A stretch of 64,000 nucleotides of DNA. Origin: Kosakonia oryzae. Its GTDB lineage: Bacteria > Pseudomonadota > Gammaproteobacteria > Enterobacterales > Enterobacteriaceae. The notes under the pieces are model-generated. The model was not told the origin of the DNA, ran no database searches, and was given only the letters and a program-made list of their open reading frames with translations. Location of the stretch: assembly GCF_001658025.2 (NCBI RefSeq), contig NZ_CP014007.2, positions 3,348,001-3,412,000 of the forward strand, in the 5' to 3' direction. The position numbers were made by a program, and so were the translations under genes. This document shows positions 1-8,755 of this stretch, piece after piece. The first letter of the stretch is position 1. The number at the start of each line of letters is the position of its first letter.

Positions 1-1251
1 CGCCACCCATTTGGCGATGGCAATACGCTGCGCGTTGCCGCCGGAGAGCGTTTTTACCGGCAATTGCGCATCGGAGACTTTGATATTCAGATTGCGGATC
101 AGCTCCGCGACCAGTTGCCCGGCTTTGGCGTGATCGAGCAGGCCGCCGCGCGTATGCAGTTTGTCGAAAACGGTGACGATGGTGTTGTCGTAAATGGACT
201 GCTCCATGATCAACCCCTGCGTCAGGCGGTCTTCCGAAACGTAGCCAATACCGTGACGAATGGCGTCATGGTTGTTGCGCAGTTTCACCGGCTTACCGTT
301 AATGCGGATTTCGCCATCTTCCGGGTGCGTCATGCCAAACAGGCTCATGCACAGTTCGGTGCGCCCTGCTCCTAACAAACCGACAATGGAGACGATCTCG
401 CCGCTGCGCAGCGCCAGATTGATATCGCGATATTTGCCTTTGCGGCTCAGATGGCGCAGCTCCAGCATCGGCGTCTGATCCTGCGGCGGTTTTTCCGGTA
501 GCGGGCTGTAGTGAAAACGCTGCCCGGTCATCAGATACGCCAGCTCGTGGCTGTCCAGTTCGTTTGCGGGCCATGTTCCAATCAGCTTGCCGTCACGCAT
601 CACGCTAATACGGTCGGCCACTTCCATCACCTCATCCAGACGGTGGCTGACGAATACCACGCAGATCCCTGCGGCTTTCAGTTCGTTCACCACACGCAGC
701 AGCCCGTTCACTTCCTGGCGGGTCAGCGAGGCGGTCGGTTCATCCATGATCACCAGCCGGGCATCGGCAGCTATCGCCCGGCAAATGGCGACCAACTGGC
801 GATCGGCGATGGAGAGTTTCTCGACTTTTTTATCCGGATCGAGGCGCACGCCAATGCGCGCCATTGCGGCCAGCGCCTGCGCACGCATCGCGCTGCGCCG
901 CACCCAGATATCGCCGCCGGGCAGATAACGGTGGATGGCGATATTTTCCGCCACGCTAAAATTGGGGAATAACGAGAGGTCCTGATAAATGACCTGAATG
1001 CCGTAATGCGCTGAAAGCTGCGGCGTCAGATGGTGAAAAAGTTTACCGTCCAGGGCAATGCTGGCACCTTTTTCCGGCTGATAAACCCCGGAGATCACTT
1101 TGATGATGGTGCTTTTACCGCAGCCGTTTTGCCCGGCCAGACAGTGAACTTCGCCTTTTTCCAGCGTCAGGTTCACATTGTCCAGCGCCCGCACGCCCGG
1201 AAATTGTTTGCTGATATTCTCAAGAGTGATAAATGCGGTGGTGTCTGTCAT
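1..1251 (-). CDS. Sugar ABC transporter ATP-binding protein (3' end cut by window)
   Basis: Energises import of a sugar or related solute at the inner membrane, with the binding protein encoded just upstream at 1359-2342. The reading frame opens at the ATG at 1251 and runs off the left edge, giving 417 residues. Two tandem nucleotide-binding domains are visible, as in the RbsA/XylG/LsrA class. The first has Walker A GQNGCGKST near residue 40 and Walker B VIMDEPTA near residue 163. The second begins near residue 260, with a degenerate P-loop GLLGAGRTE and a signature LSGGNAQ near the edge. The permease should lie to the left, outside the window. Substrate cannot be told from this gene; the partner suggests a LsrB/RhaS-like ligand. 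Confidence 0.9.
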   Translation of the reverse strand, partial: MTDTTAFITLENISKQFPGVRALDNVNLTLEKGEVHCLAGQNGCGKSTIIKVISGVYQPEKGASIALDGKLFHHLTPQLSAHYGIQVIYQDLSLFPNFSVAENIAIHRYLPGGDIWVRRSAMRAQALAAMARIGVRLDPDKKVEKLSIADRQLVAICRAIAADARLVIMDEPTASLTRQEVNGLLRVVNELKAAGICVVFVSHRLDEVMEVADRISVMRDGKLIGTWPANELDSHELAYLMTGQRFHYSPLPEKPPQDQTPMLELRHLSRKGKYRDINLALRSGEIVSIVGLLGAGRTELCMSLFGMTHPEDGEIRINGKPVKLRNNHDAIRHGIGYVSEDRLTQGLIMEQSIYDNTIVTVFDKLHTRGGLLDHAKAGQLVAELIRNLNIKVSDAQLPVKTLSGGNAQRIAIAKWVA

Positions 1252-1301
1252 TGACAATACCCCTGCCAGCGCCCGTACGGGACGCGATGGTTATCTGTGC
1301 T

Positions 1302-1333
1302 GCAAAAAGAGCCCGGCCTTGCGGCCGGTCTCC
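1302..1333 (-). terminator. Intercistronic hairpin between binding protein and ATPase genes
   Basis: On the minus strand a GC-rich stem CCGGCC/GGCCGG closed by a GCAA tetraloop (1313-1328), with an outer GAG/CTC clamp, is followed by five T residues. It looks like a rho-independent terminator, but the ATPase gene starts 50 bases further on. It probably acts as a partial terminator or 3' mRNA stabiliser that keeps the binding protein in excess, a common arrangement in periplasmic ABC operons. Confidence 0.6.
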
Positions 1334-1358
1334 GGTTCCCTGGTGTGGCCTGAAAAAA

Positions 1359-2342
1359 TCAGAAGCCGAGTGATTGCGCGTTATCTTTAGTAACTTCGAG
1401 GATTTTGTTAAAGCGGATGACTTTCTTGTCCATATCAACGTCGGCTTTGCCCAGCCCGTCGATGGTCAGATCGGGAGTGACTTCCTTGCCCTGCAACAAC
1501 TGGTCAGCGACGGTGACCAGCGCAAAGCCTGCATCACGCGGGTCCCACAGCAGCGCTTTTTTGATATCGCCACGCATCAGATACGGCGCGGCCTGGCCCG
1601 GCATCGCAATCCCGACAACCGCCAGTTTGTCTTTCGCACGTTTTTTCTGTACTGCCTGCCCTGCGCCAATCGGCCCCAGCGAACCAAAACCGATCACCCC
1701 TTTCAATTGCGGGTAGGTTTTCATTAAATCGAGGGTGGTGGCGTAGGATTTGTCGATACTTTCCGCCACCGGCAGACGCGAGGTGACTTCAAACATATCC
1801 GGGTATTTTTCTTTTTGATATTTAATGGCGTAATCAGCCCAGGCGTTGTGCAACGGTACAGTCAGTGAACCGACGTAGATCGCATAACCGCCTTTACCGC
1901 CCATATCTTTCGCTAACTCATCAACGTTGGCCTGCGCGTATTTTTCGCTGTCGATGGTTTCGATATCCCACTGGCCAATCTGCTGATCCGGGGATTCATG
2001 CGTCAGCACCACAATGCCTTTGTCGCGAGCTTTTTTCAGCACCGGCTCCAGCACTTTCGCATCGTTCGGCACCACGATGATGGCATTAACGTTTTTCGCG
2101 ATCAGATCTTCAATCACCTTCACTTGCTGCGCCGGATCCGGGGTCGAAGGCCCGGTCTGGTAAGCGTTAACGTCCAGTTTCTTCGCTGCTTCGTTAACGC
2201 CGGTCTCCATACGGTTAAACCACGGAATACCGGTCACTTTTGCAACCACCGCGATCTCATACTTTTCTGCTGCAACGGACTGGCCCGACACCATGCAGGC
2301 AGAAATAAGCGCTGCGCTGAGTAATGCGAGTTTGAATTTCAT
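1359..2342 (-). CDS. Periplasmic sugar-binding protein of ABC importer (LsrB/RhaS-like)
   Basis: Captures the solute in the periplasm and delivers it to the ABC importer. The 327-residue product starts MKFKLALLSAALISACMVSG with a Sec signal peptide ending at SVAA near residue 22. The remainder is a periplasmic-binding-protein type 1 fold (Peripla_BP_4), with IAVVAKVTGIPWFNRMETG near the N-terminus and the hinge segments VNAIIVVPNDAKVL and KGVIGFGSLGPIG. The ATG at 2342 is preceded by AAGAAAGG at good spacing; an upstream in-frame start would spoil the signal peptide. It is the first gene of the operon with the ATPase at 1-1251. Autoinducer-2 or rhamnose-type binding proteins are the closest kinds I recognise; the actual ligand is not determinable. 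Confidence 0.88.
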   Translation of the reverse strand: MKFKLALLSAALISACMVSGQSVAAEKYEIAVVAKVTGIPWFNRMETGVNEAAKKLDVNAYQTGPSTPDPAQQVKVIEDLIAKNVNAIIVVPNDAKVLEPVLKKARDKGIVVLTHESPDQQIGQWDIETIDSEKYAQANVDELAKDMGGKGGYAIYVGSLTVPLHNAWADYAIKYQKEKYPDMFEVTSRLPVAESIDKSYATTLDLMKTYPQLKGVIGFGSLGPIGAGQAVQKKRAKDKLAVVGIAMPGQAAPYLMRGDIKKALLWDPRDAGFALVTVADQLLQGKEVTPDLTIDGLGKADVDMDKKVIRFNKILEVTKDNAQSLGF

Positions 2343-2729
2343 AGTTGTACCTTTCTTGAGGACAGAGGAAAGTCGCGAACGGGAGATTAACAACGAAGGG
2401 AAGAGGCAAAATAATGTAAAAATTCAAAATGTGATTTATGCCCAAAAATGTTAATTTTATGAAAAATTATGGTTAAATTTAAGTAAAAATACACCATATA
2501 CTTTTCTTATATCAGATCACATATGTTAAAAATAACATTAAATAAAACATTTTATTAACATATTGTTATCATTTATCAATAATTCAGAGCATTTATGCGC
2601 TGAATGGATGGTTTTAACGGCAGGAAAAGTTTGCAAATTTGAGAACTGAAACGAGTAAGGTAAAACGCAACATCGGCATACTGTCTTTTCCCTTTTCGAT
2701 ACCTCACTCTCTTTTTGCAGGAGCCACAC
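2343..2729. promoter_or_regulatory. AT-rich divergent promoter region with two palindromes
   Basis: This 387-base gap separates the leftward sugar importer from the rightward nucleotidyltransferase gene. It is very AT-rich. Two palindromes built on the same half-site are present: ATGTTA-AAAA-TAACAT at 2523-2538 and TAACA-TAT-TGTTA at 2556-2568, with centres about 31 bp (three helical turns) apart. They are plausible operators for an unidentified regulator of the importer. No open reading frame in the gap looks real. Confidence 0.45.
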
Positions 2730-3308
2730 ATGCGTTATGCCAGCGCACTGGAAACGCTATTACTCACCGATCCCCGGCGCAAAAACATACTCCATATCGT
2801 TCACACCTTGTGCCCTGAAAGCTGGATTGGCGCCGGTTTTGTACGCGATGCCGTATGGGATCATCTGCACCATAGCGCGCCGCAGCCACCGGCTGGCGAT
2901 GTAGATGTCATTTGGCTTAATCCACATGAGATGGCGATCGAAGCGGATATCGAGATGGAAAACCGCCTGCGCGAGTGCGCGCCAGAGGTTACATGGTCGG
3001 TAAAAAACCAGGCGCGCATGCATCTGCGCAACGGCGATGAGCCCTATTCTTCACTACTTGCGGCGCTGCGGCACTGGCCGGAAACCGCCACCGCTGTGGC
3101 GGTGCGGCTGGTCGATAAGGCGCGTATTGAGATTATTGCCCCTTTTGGCCTGGACGATCTGTTTGGCTTGCGCCTGCGACCGACGCCGCACTTTACAGGG
3201 CATAAATATTCGCAGTTTCGCCGGCGAGTGGAAGAAAAGCGCTGGCTGGCGCGTTACCCGCATCTTGCGCTTATCGCTGCAGATGACATTCCTCCGGGGC
3301 TATGCTAA
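2730..3308 (+). CDS. Nucleotidyltransferase family protein (COG3575-like)
   Basis: A 192-residue cytoplasmic protein with the pattern of the short nucleotidyltransferase-like family COG3575/DUF925: WIGAGFVRDAVWDHLH near residue 35, then GDVDVIWLN near residue 60 supplying the paired acidic residues, and FGLDDLFGLRLRPT followed by RRVEEKRWLARYPHL at the C-terminus. The ATG at 2730 has AGGAG about nine bases upstream, so I chose it over a TTG at 2715. Substrate and physiological role are not known for this family. It is followed 40 bases later by a small exported protein with its own ribosome-binding site, so the two could share a transcript, but no functional link is obvious. Confidence 0.75.
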   Translation: MRYASALETLLLTDPRRKNILHIVHTLCPESWIGAGFVRDAVWDHLHHSAPQPPAGDVDVIWLNPHEMAIEADIEMENRLRECAPEVTWSVKNQARMHLRNGDEPYSSLLAALRHWPETATAVAVRLVDKARIEIIAPFGLDDLFGLRLRPTPHFTGHKYSQFRRRVEEKRWLARYPHLALIAADDIPPGLC

Positions 3309-3348
3309 TAAAACGGCTGAATCAAAGCCTTGTACGGAAGGGAACAGG

Positions 3349-3744
3349 ATGAAACGTTGCATGCTGGCGCTGACTGCGCTGTTAATGAGCAGCCCACTGC
3401 TCGCGGACGAGTGCGAAAACGCCTCGACACAGGCTGAGCTGAATAGCTGTACTGCCGCACAATATCAGGCGGCGGATAAAAAGTTGAACCAGACTTATCA
3501 GAGCGCCATTAGGCGCGCCGCTCCCGCGCAGGCATCACTGCTGAAAAAAGCGCAGCAAACCTGGATAACGCTGCGCGACAGCGATTGTGCCTTTGTCAGT
3601 TCCGGCGTCGACGGCGGAAGCGTGCAGCCGATGGTGGAAAACCAGTGCCTGACGGATAAAACCAACGAGCGTGAAGCCTGGCTGGCCTCGCTGCTACAGT
3701 GCGGCGAAGGCGATGTCAGTTGCCCGCTGCCGCCCGGCCATTAA
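3349..3744 (+). CDS. LprI-like (DUF1311) small secreted protein
   Basis: A 131-residue protein with a Sec signal peptide (MKRCMLALTALLMSSPLLAD, cleavage near residue 20). The mature part has the DUF1311/LprI N-terminal pattern: C-x-A-x(2)-Q-x-E-x-N-x-C in CENASTQAELNSC, then YQAADKKLNQTYQSAI and a later QTWITLRDSDC. Six cysteines suggest disulfides in the periplasm. LprI of Mycobacterium inhibits lysozyme, and relatives such as E. coli YecT are uncharacterised, so lysozyme inhibition is only a possibility. The ATG at 3349 follows a GGAAGGGAACAGG ribosome-binding region. The stop overlaps the convergent rutR stop by four bases. Confidence 0.75.
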   Translation: MKRCMLALTALLMSSPLLADECENASTQAELNSCTAAQYQAADKKLNQTYQSAIRRAAPAQASLLKKAQQTWITLRDSDCAFVSSGVDGGSVQPMVENQCLTDKTNEREAWLASLLQCGEGDVSCPLPPGH

Positions 3745-4379
3745 CGGACGCGAATGCCTTCAATGATCATGCGCTGCACATTATCGACCGTGCGCTGAAA
3801 GAAGGCCTCATCCTGTAACGTCGCGCCGGTGACAGCTTCCACCTGGATGGCGAAATCGGCGTAGTGCTGGGTTGAGGCCCAAATCATAAAGATCAGGTGA
3901 TGCGGATCGACCGCCGCCAGTTTACCGCTGGCGATCCAGCCAGCAATGATGGCCGACTTCTCCTCCACCAACGTTTTTAAATCCCCTGTCAGCTCCGCTT
4001 TCAGCAACGGCGCACCCTGCAACATCTCCTGGCAGAAAAGTTTTGATGCCTGGGGATAATCGCGTGACACCTCCAGTTTCAGGCGGATGTACTCCTTAAT
4101 CGCCACCAGCGGCGTGAAATCTGCGCGAAAGGCTTTCAGCGGCGCCAGCCAGATATCAAGGATCTGCCGCAGCACAGCAATATAGAGCGCCTCTTTCGAC
4201 GGGTAGTAATAGAGCAAATTGGTTTTCGACACACCCGCGCTATCGGCGACCTGCTCCAGCCGCGCGCCGTGGAAACCCACGCGGGAAAAGATCTCCAGCG
4301 CCGCCGTCAAAATCGCCTGTCGCTTCTCATTAACCGCCTGCGTACGTTTACCGGCCCGCTTCACCGTACCCTGTGCCAT
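3741..4379 (-). CDS. rutR: RutR, TetR-family pyrimidine-responsive repressor
   Basis: DNA-binding repressor of the divergent rut operon; in E. coli it is released from DNA by uracil or thymine and also controls other pyrimidine and purine genes. The product is 212 residues, the length of E. coli RutR. The TetR helix-turn-helix lies at roughly residues 20-65 (ILTAALEIFSRVGFHGARLEQVA followed by GVSKTNLLYYYPSKEALY), with an all-helical ligand domain after it. I chose the ATG at 4379 because it matches the family length and is preceded by an AAAGGAGAGAG ribosome-binding site; the frame stays open upstream to 4490. A RutR-type palindrome lies at 4483-4498 in the shared intergenic region. Confidence 0.95.
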   Translation of the reverse strand: MAQGTVKRAGKRTQAVNEKRQAILTAALEIFSRVGFHGARLEQVADSAGVSKTNLLYYYPSKEALYIAVLRQILDIWLAPLKAFRADFTPLVAIKEYIRLKLEVSRDYPQASKLFCQEMLQGAPLLKAELTGDLKTLVEEKSAIIAGWIASGKLAAVDPHHLIFMIWASTQHYADFAIQVEAVTGATLQDEAFFQRTVDNVQRMIIEGIRVR

Positions 4380-4438
4380 TTTCTCTCTCCTTTTGGTTGG
4401 CAGCAGCATAACAAAAGGCGCACGGCGACTCGACCCTG

Positions 4439-4489
4439 TGCACTCTGATTGAACATGAGTGCCTGTTTTTTGTGCACCGTTTTTGACCA
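4439..4489 (+). promoter_or_regulatory. Candidate NtrC half-sites upstream of rutA
   Basis: Two stretches carry one good NtrC half-site (consensus TGCACC-N5-GGTGCA) and a poor second half: TGCACT-N5-TGAACA at 4439-4455 and TGCACC-N5-TGACCA at 4473-4489. They lie roughly 75-125 bases upstream of the predicted sigma-54 promoter, the usual enhancer distance, and NtrC activates rut in E. coli. The match is weak, so this is tentative. Confidence 0.35.
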
Positions 4490-4498
4490 TTTAGTCCA
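4483..4498. promoter_or_regulatory. RutR operator
   Basis: TTGACCATTTAGTCCA matches the E. coli RutR consensus TTGACCA-N2-TGGTCAA in the whole left arm and most of the right arm. It lies between rutR (ends its 5' side at 4379) and rutA (starts 4659), as expected for repression of rut and perhaps autoregulation. Confidence 0.75.
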
Positions 4499-4561
4499 CT
4501 TTTTTATGGCTCATTTCATCAACTTTCAGTTAACACCTTAATAACAATGATCTTTTCATTG

Positions 4562-4578
4562 TTGGCATCCGCTTTGCA
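4562..4578 (+). promoter_or_regulatory. Sigma-54 promoter of rutABCDEF
   Basis: TTGGCAT-CCGCT-TTGCA fits the sigma-54 consensus (TGGCAC-N5-TTGCA) with exactly ten bases between the -24 GG (4564-4565) and the -12 GC (4576-4577). Transcription would begin near 4588, leaving a 5' leader of about 70 bases before rutA. The E. coli rut operon is likewise NtrC and sigma-54 dependent. Confidence 0.8.
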
Positions 4579-4658
4579 AACCCTTGATTGCGCGGCTGAA
4601 AGAAAAATGCAGGATGCAACGCCACGCCAGACATTCACCTGACAAAGCGAGGTAGGTA

Positions 4659-5750
4659 ATGAAAATTGGTGTTTTCGTTCCGATTGGCAACAACGGCTGG
4701 CTGATTTCTACCCATGCGCCACAGTACAAGCCGACCTTTGAACTGAATAAAGCGATTGTGCAGAAAGCGGAGCATTACCACTTCGATTTCGCGCTCTCGA
4801 TGATCAAGCTGCGCGGTTTTGGCGGCAAAACCGAATTCTGGGATCACAACCTCGAATCCTTCACGCTGATGGCCGGGCTTGCGGCAGTCACTTCGCGTAT
4901 TCAGATTTACGCCACTGCCGCTACCCTGACGCTGCCGCCTGCCATTGTCGCGCGGATGGCATCGACCATTGATTCCATCTCCGGCGGACGTTTTGGCGTA
5001 AACCTGGTGACCGGCTGGCAGAAGCCGGAGTATGAGCAGATGGGCCTGTGGCCCGGCGACGACTACTTCTCGCGTCGCTATGACTATCTGACGGAATACG
5101 TGCAGGTATTGCGCGATCTGTGGGGAACCGGCAAAAGCGATTTCAAAGGCGAATTTTTCACCATGAATGATTGCCGCGTCAGCCCACAACCCACCGGCCC
5201 GATGAAGGTGATCTGCGCCGGGCAAAGCGATGCGGGAATGGCATTTTCCGCGCAATACGCTGATTACAACTTCTGCTTCGGCAAAGGTGTTAACACCCCA
5301 ACCGCGTTTGCGCCGACGGCCAAACGTATGCAGGAAGCGGCCAGCGCCACCGGGCGCGATGTCGGTTCTTATGTGCTGTTTATGATTATTGCCGATGAAA
5401 CCGACGAGGCGGCGCGGGCCAAATGGGAGCACTACAAAGCAGGCGCTGACGATGAAGCGCTGGCATGGCTGACCGAACAGAGCCAGAAAGATACCCGTTC
5501 CGGCGCCGACACGAATGTGCGTCAGATGGCCGATCCGACATCGGCGGTGAATATCAATATGGGCACGCTGGTGGGTTCGTATGCCACGGTAGCGCGCTTA
5601 CTCGATGAGGTTGCCAGCGTCCCCGGCACCGACGGCGTATTGCTTACCTTTGATGATTTTTTACAGGGCGTTGAAATGTTCGGCGAGCGTATTCAGCCGC
5701 TGATGCAGTGCCGTAGCCATATTCCAGCCCCAACACGCGAGGTTGCCTGA
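4659..5750 (+). CDS. rutA: RutA, pyrimidine monooxygenase
   Basis: Flavin-dependent monooxygenase that opens the uracil ring between N3 and C4, giving ureidoacrylate or its peracid; it uses FMNH2 supplied by RutF. The 363-residue product is a luciferase-like (bacterial luciferase/SsuD) TIM barrel. Recognisable stretches are [17 protein letters not shown] at the N-terminus, [27 protein letters not shown] near residues 47-75, and [18 protein letters not shown] near residue 110. The ATG has GAGGT upstream. The stop overlaps the rutB start (ATGA at 5748-5752), indicating translational coupling. Confidence 0.97.
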   Translation: MKIGVFVPIGNNGWLISTHAPQYKPTFELNKAIVQKAEHYHFDFALSMIKLRGFGGKTEFWDHNLESFTLMAGLAAVTSRIQIYATAATLTLPPAIVARMASTIDSISGGRFGVNLVTGWQKPEYEQMGLWPGDDYFSRRYDYLTEYVQVLRDLWGTGKSDFKGEFFTMNDCRVSPQPTGPMKVICAGQSDAGMAFSAQYADYNFCFGKGVNTPTAFAPTAKRMQEAASATGRDVGSYVLFMIIADETDEAARAKWEHYKAGADDEALAWLTEQSQKDTRSGADTNVRQMADPTSAVNINMGTLVGSYATVARLLDEVASVPGTDGVLLTFDDFLQGVEMFGERIQPLMQCRSHIPAPTREVA

Positions 5751-6442
5751 TGATTACCCTCAACGCCCGCCCGGAATCGGTCGATTTTTCTCCTGAGCGC
5801 AGCGCCCTGATCGTAGTGGATATGCAAAATGCCTATGCCAGCCCCGGCGGCTACCTGGATTTGGCCGGGTTTGATGTCTCGGCCACCAGGCCGGTGATTG
5901 AGAATATCAATATTGCCGTTGCCGCCGCCCGCAAAGCCGGGATGCTGATTATCTGGTTTCAGAACGGCTGGGATGATCAGTACGTGGAAGCCGGTGGCCC
6001 CGGTTCGCCGAACTACCACAAATCCAACGCGCTGAAGACCATGCGCAAGCGCCCGGAATTGCAGGGTAAATTGCTGGCAAAAGGTGGCTGGGATTATGAA
6101 CTGGTGGAGGAACTGAAACCGCAAGCTGGCGATATCGTACTGCCGAAACCGCGTTACAGCGGCTTCTTTAATACGCCGCTGGACAGCCTCCTGCGCAGCC
6201 GCGGCATCCGCCATCTGGTGTTTACCGGTATTGCCACTAACGTCTGCGTTGAATCCACGCTGCGTGACGGCTTTTTTCTCGAATATTTCGGCATCGTACT
6301 GGAAGACGCCACCCATCAGGCTGGCCCCGAATTTGCTCAGCAAGCTGCGCTGTTCAACATCGAAACCTTCTTCGGCTGGGTGAGCGATGTGCAGACTTTC
6401 TGCTCCGCCCTGGCACCTCAAAAACTGGTCAATATTGCGTAA
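5750..6442 (+). CDS. rutB: RutB, (peroxy)ureidoacrylate amidohydrolase
   Basis: Hydrolyses the RutA product to aminoacrylate (or its peracid), ammonia and CO2 via carbamate. The 230 residues match E. coli RutB in length. It is an isochorismatase/cysteine-hydrolase fold with the expected catalytic triad: Asp in [10 protein letters not shown] (near residue 24), Lys in [10 protein letters not shown] (near 133) and Cys in [16 protein letters not shown] (near 166). Translation is coupled to rutA by a one-base overlap; rutC follows after 11 bases with its own AAGGAG site. Confidence 0.96.
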   Translation: MITLNARPESVDFSPERSALIVVDMQNAYASPGGYLDLAGFDVSATRPVIENINIAVAAARKAGMLIIWFQNGWDDQYVEAGGPGSPNYHKSNALKTMRKRPELQGKLLAKGGWDYELVEELKPQAGDIVLPKPRYSGFFNTPLDSLLRSRGIRHLVFTGIATNVCVESTLRDGFFLEYFGIVLEDATHQAGPEFAQQAALFNIETFFGWVSDVQTFCSALAPQKLVNIA

Positions 6443-6453
6443 GGAGACTCATC

Positions 6454-6840
6454 ATGCCAAAACAGGTCATTATTCCGCCGGGCACCACCACCCCTATCGC
6501 CCCGTTTGTTCCGGGCACGCTGGCTGACGGCGTGGTTTATGTCTCCGGCACGCTGCCGTTTGATGCCGACAATAACGTGGTGTTTGTTGGCGACCCAAAG
6601 GCGCAAACGCGCCACGTGCTGGAAACGATCAAACGCGTGATCGAGACCGCAGGTGGCACGATGGAGGATGTGACATTCAACAGCATCTTTATCACCGACT
6701 GGAAAAATTACGCCGCGATTAACGAAGTGTACGCCGAGTTTTTCCCCGGCGATAAACCGGCGCGTTTCTGCATTCAATGCGGCCTGGTGAAACCCGATGC
6801 ACTGGTGGAGATCGCCACCGTTGCGCACATCGGTCAGTGA
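6454..6840 (+). CDS. rutC: RutC, RidA-family aminoacrylate (peracid) reductase/deaminase
   Basis: A 128-residue RidA/YjgF/YER057c-family protein, the length of E. coli RutC. In the pathway it acts on the aminoacrylate intermediate or its peracid; the exact chemistry is still debated, deamination being the typical RidA activity. Family hallmarks are [17 protein letters not shown] near residue 29, [12 protein letters not shown] near residue 62 and the C-terminal [19 protein letters not shown], containing the conserved glutamate. AAGGAG precedes the ATG. Confidence 0.96.
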   Translation: MPKQVIIPPGTTTPIAPFVPGTLADGVVYVSGTLPFDADNNVVFVGDPKAQTRHVLETIKRVIETAGGTMEDVTFNSIFITDWKNYAAINEVYAEFFPGDKPARFCIQCGLVKPDALVEIATVAHIGQ

Positions 6841-6847
6841 GGATGCC

Positions 6848-7660
6848 ATGAAGCTAACCCTGAGCGATGCACCGTACGCAGGCGCGCCCATGGTGGTGTT
6901 GAGCGCCGGGTTGGGCGGTGCTGGCAGCTACTGGCTGGCGCAACTCGCGACGCTGGAAGCGCATTACCAGGTGGTGCGCTACGACCAGCGTGGAACCGGC
7001 AATAACCCGGCCACGCTGCCGGATGGTTATAGCATGCAGGCTATGGCAGCGGAGCTGTACCAGGCGCTGCAGGCGGAAGGCATCACCCGGTTTTGCCTTA
7101 TCGGCCACGCGCTGGGCGCGCTGATTGGCCTGCAACTGGCGCTGGATTACCCGCAGGCGGTAAGCGGACTGGTGCTGGTGAATGGCTGGCTCCGGCTGAA
7201 CGACCATACGCTTCGCTGTTTCCGCGTGCGTGAGCGGTTGCTGGCGGCGGGCGGCGCGGAAGCCTGGGTTCAGGCGCAACCGCTGTTCCTTTACCCGGCG
7301 GACTGGATGGCCGCTCATGCGCCCCGGATGGAAGCAGAGGAAGCGTTGGCGCTGGCGCATTTCCAGGGCACGGAGAATCTGTTGCGTCGCCTGGCGGCGC
7401 TAAAAAATGCCGACTTCAGCCGCCGTGCGCAAGAGATTCGCTGCCCGACAAACATCATTTGCGCGCGGGACGATCTGCTGGTGCCCTGGACCTGCTCCGC
7501 CGACCTGCAAGCAGCGATCCCCGGAAGCCGGTTACAGGTGATGGAACGCGGTGCGCATGCCTGCAATGTCACCGAAAGCGAAGACTTTAATACCCTTTTA
7601 CTCGACGGGCTGCACAGCATGCTGCCCGTTCTGACTCTGGCTCAGAAGGAGAATTTATGA
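6848..7660 (+). CDS. rutD: RutD, alpha/beta hydrolase (aminoacrylate hydrolysis)
   Basis: A 270-residue alpha/beta-hydrolase thought to speed conversion of aminoacrylate to malonic semialdehyde. YDQRGTGNN near residue 44, the nucleophile region [19 protein letters not shown] near residue 85 and the C-terminal histidine in [10 protein letters not shown] are visible. In the usual elbow G-x-S-x-G the serine position reads alanine (GHALG), which E. coli RutD also lacks in classical form as far as I recall; a conventional serine hydrolase mechanism is therefore unlikely. The ATG at 6848 gives the family length and follows TGAGGATGCC; the frame is open further upstream but there it overlaps rutC. 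The stop overlaps the rutE start by four bases. Confidence 0.93.
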   Translation: MKLTLSDAPYAGAPMVVLSAGLGGAGSYWLAQLATLEAHYQVVRYDQRGTGNNPATLPDGYSMQAMAAELYQALQAEGITRFCLIGHALGALIGLQLALDYPQAVSGLVLVNGWLRLNDHTLRCFRVRERLLAAGGAEAWVQAQPLFLYPADWMAAHAPRMEAEEALALAHFQGTENLLRRLAALKNADFSRRAQEIRCPTNIICARDDLLVPWTCSADLQAAIPGSRLQVMERGAHACNVTESEDFNTLLLDGLHSMLPVLTLAQKENL

Positions 7661-8247
7661 GCGAAGCCGTTAACCCTGCGGCGCTGGATACCCTGTTCAA
7701 CCAGGCGCGCACCCACAATGGCTGGCTGGAACGGCCGGTTAGCGATGAGACGCTGCAACAGGTTTACGATCTGCTGAAAATGGGGCCGACCTCGGCCAAC
7801 TGTAGCCCGGCGCGATTGGTGTTTATCCGCACGCCGGAAGGCAAAGAGAAGCTGCGTCCGGCGCTCTCCAGCGGCAATCTGGCAAAAACGCTCAGTGCGC
7901 CAGTAACGGCCATCGTTGCCTGGGACAGTGAATTTTATGAACAATTGCCGGTGCTGTTTCCCCATGGCGATGCGCGGAGCTGGTTCACCTCCAGCCCGCA
8001 ACTGGCGGAGGAGACGGCATTTCGCAACAGTTCCATGCAGGCGGCTTACCTGATTTTTGCCTGTCGGGCGCTGGGGCTGGATACCGGCCCGATGTCCGGT
8101 TTCGATCGCGCCGTTGTCGATAGCGCATTTTTTGCCGACAGCACCTGGCGCAGCAATTTACTGGTCAATATTGGTTACGGCGATCCCGGCAAACTCTACG
8201 ATCGCCTGCCGCGCTTGCCCTTTGCTGATGTCTGTCAGTTTGCATGA
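7657..8247 (+). CDS. rutE: RutE, malonic semialdehyde reductase
   Basis: Reduces toxic malonic semialdehyde to 3-hydroxypropionate, the carbon end-product of the Rut pathway that is excreted. The 196 residues match E. coli RutE. The fold is the FMN-dependent nitroreductase type, with the segments [24 protein letters not shown] near residue 41 and [17 protein letters not shown] near residue 138, and a C-terminal [19 protein letters not shown]. Start is coupled to rutD by an ATGA overlap. Confidence 0.96.
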   Translation: MSEAVNPAALDTLFNQARTHNGWLERPVSDETLQQVYDLLKMGPTSANCSPARLVFIRTPEGKEKLRPALSSGNLAKTLSAPVTAIVAWDSEFYEQLPVLFPHGDARSWFTSSPQLAEETAFRNSSMQAAYLIFACRALGLDTGPMSGFDRAVVDSAFFADSTWRSNLLVNIGYGDPGKLYDRLPRLPFADVCQFA

Positions 8248-8257
8248 GGTTTAGGTT

Positions 8258-8755
8258 ATGAGTATCGACAACACTACATTTCGCGACGCGATGGCCTGTG
8301 TCGGCGCGGCGGTCAACATTATCACTACCGATGGCCCGGCGGGCCGTGCCGGTTTCACTGCCAGCGCCGTGTGCAGTGTGACCGATTCACCACCGACGCT
8401 GCTGGTATGCCTTAACCGTTCGGCGTCCGTCTGGCCGGTATTCAGCAATAATCAGGCGCTGTGTGTGAATACGCTGGCGGCGGGACAGGAAGCTTTATCG
8501 AATCTGTTTGGCGGCAAAACGCCGATGGATGAACGCTTTGCCGCGGCACGCTGGCAGCAAGGCGAAACCGGTTGCCCGCGTCTGGCCGGTGCGCTGGCCT
8601 CGTTTGACTGCTATATCAGCCAGGTCGTGAGCGTCGGTACGCACGATATTCTGTTTTGCCAGATCGTTGATATTGCCCGCCATCCAACCCCGGAGGGGCT
8701 GGTGTGGTTTGACCGGCGCTATCACGCCCTGCCTGCTAACCTTCCGACTGTTTAA
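8258..8755 (+). CDS. rutF: RutF, NADH:FMN reductase for RutA
   Basis: Flavin reductase (HpaC/flavin-reductase-like domain) that supplies reduced FMN to RutA. The 165 residues include [34 protein letters not shown] near the N-terminus and [17 protein letters not shown], the typical flavin-binding core. It is the last rut gene present: the permease gene rutG that follows it in E. coli is missing. Its 3' end overlaps the convergent transporter gene at 8736-9659 by 20 bases. Confidence 0.95.
   Translation: MSIDNTTFRDAMACVGAAVNIITTDGPAGRAGFTASAVCSVTDSPPTLLVCLNRSASVWPVFSNNQALCVNTLAAGQEALSNLFGGKTPMDERFAAARWQQGETGCPRLAGALASFDCYISQVVSVGTHDILFCQIVDIARHPTPEGLVWFDRRYHALPANLPTV

Noticed and set aside
299-574. 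Plus- and minus-strand frames overlapping the ATPase gene
   Set aside because: They are shadows of the 1-1251 reading frame: no ribosome-binding site, no recognisable domain and biased composition typical of antisense frames in GC-rich DNA.
4635-5432. 265-residue frame antisense to rutA
   Set aside because: rutA is certain on the plus strand; the antisense frame is arginine- and histidine-rich with no family resemblance.
7081-7140. RutD as a decayed enzyme because the serine elbow reads GHALG
   Set aside because: The family is known to be unusual in its nucleophile region and the gene is intact and coupled within the operon, so I do not treat it as a pseudogene.
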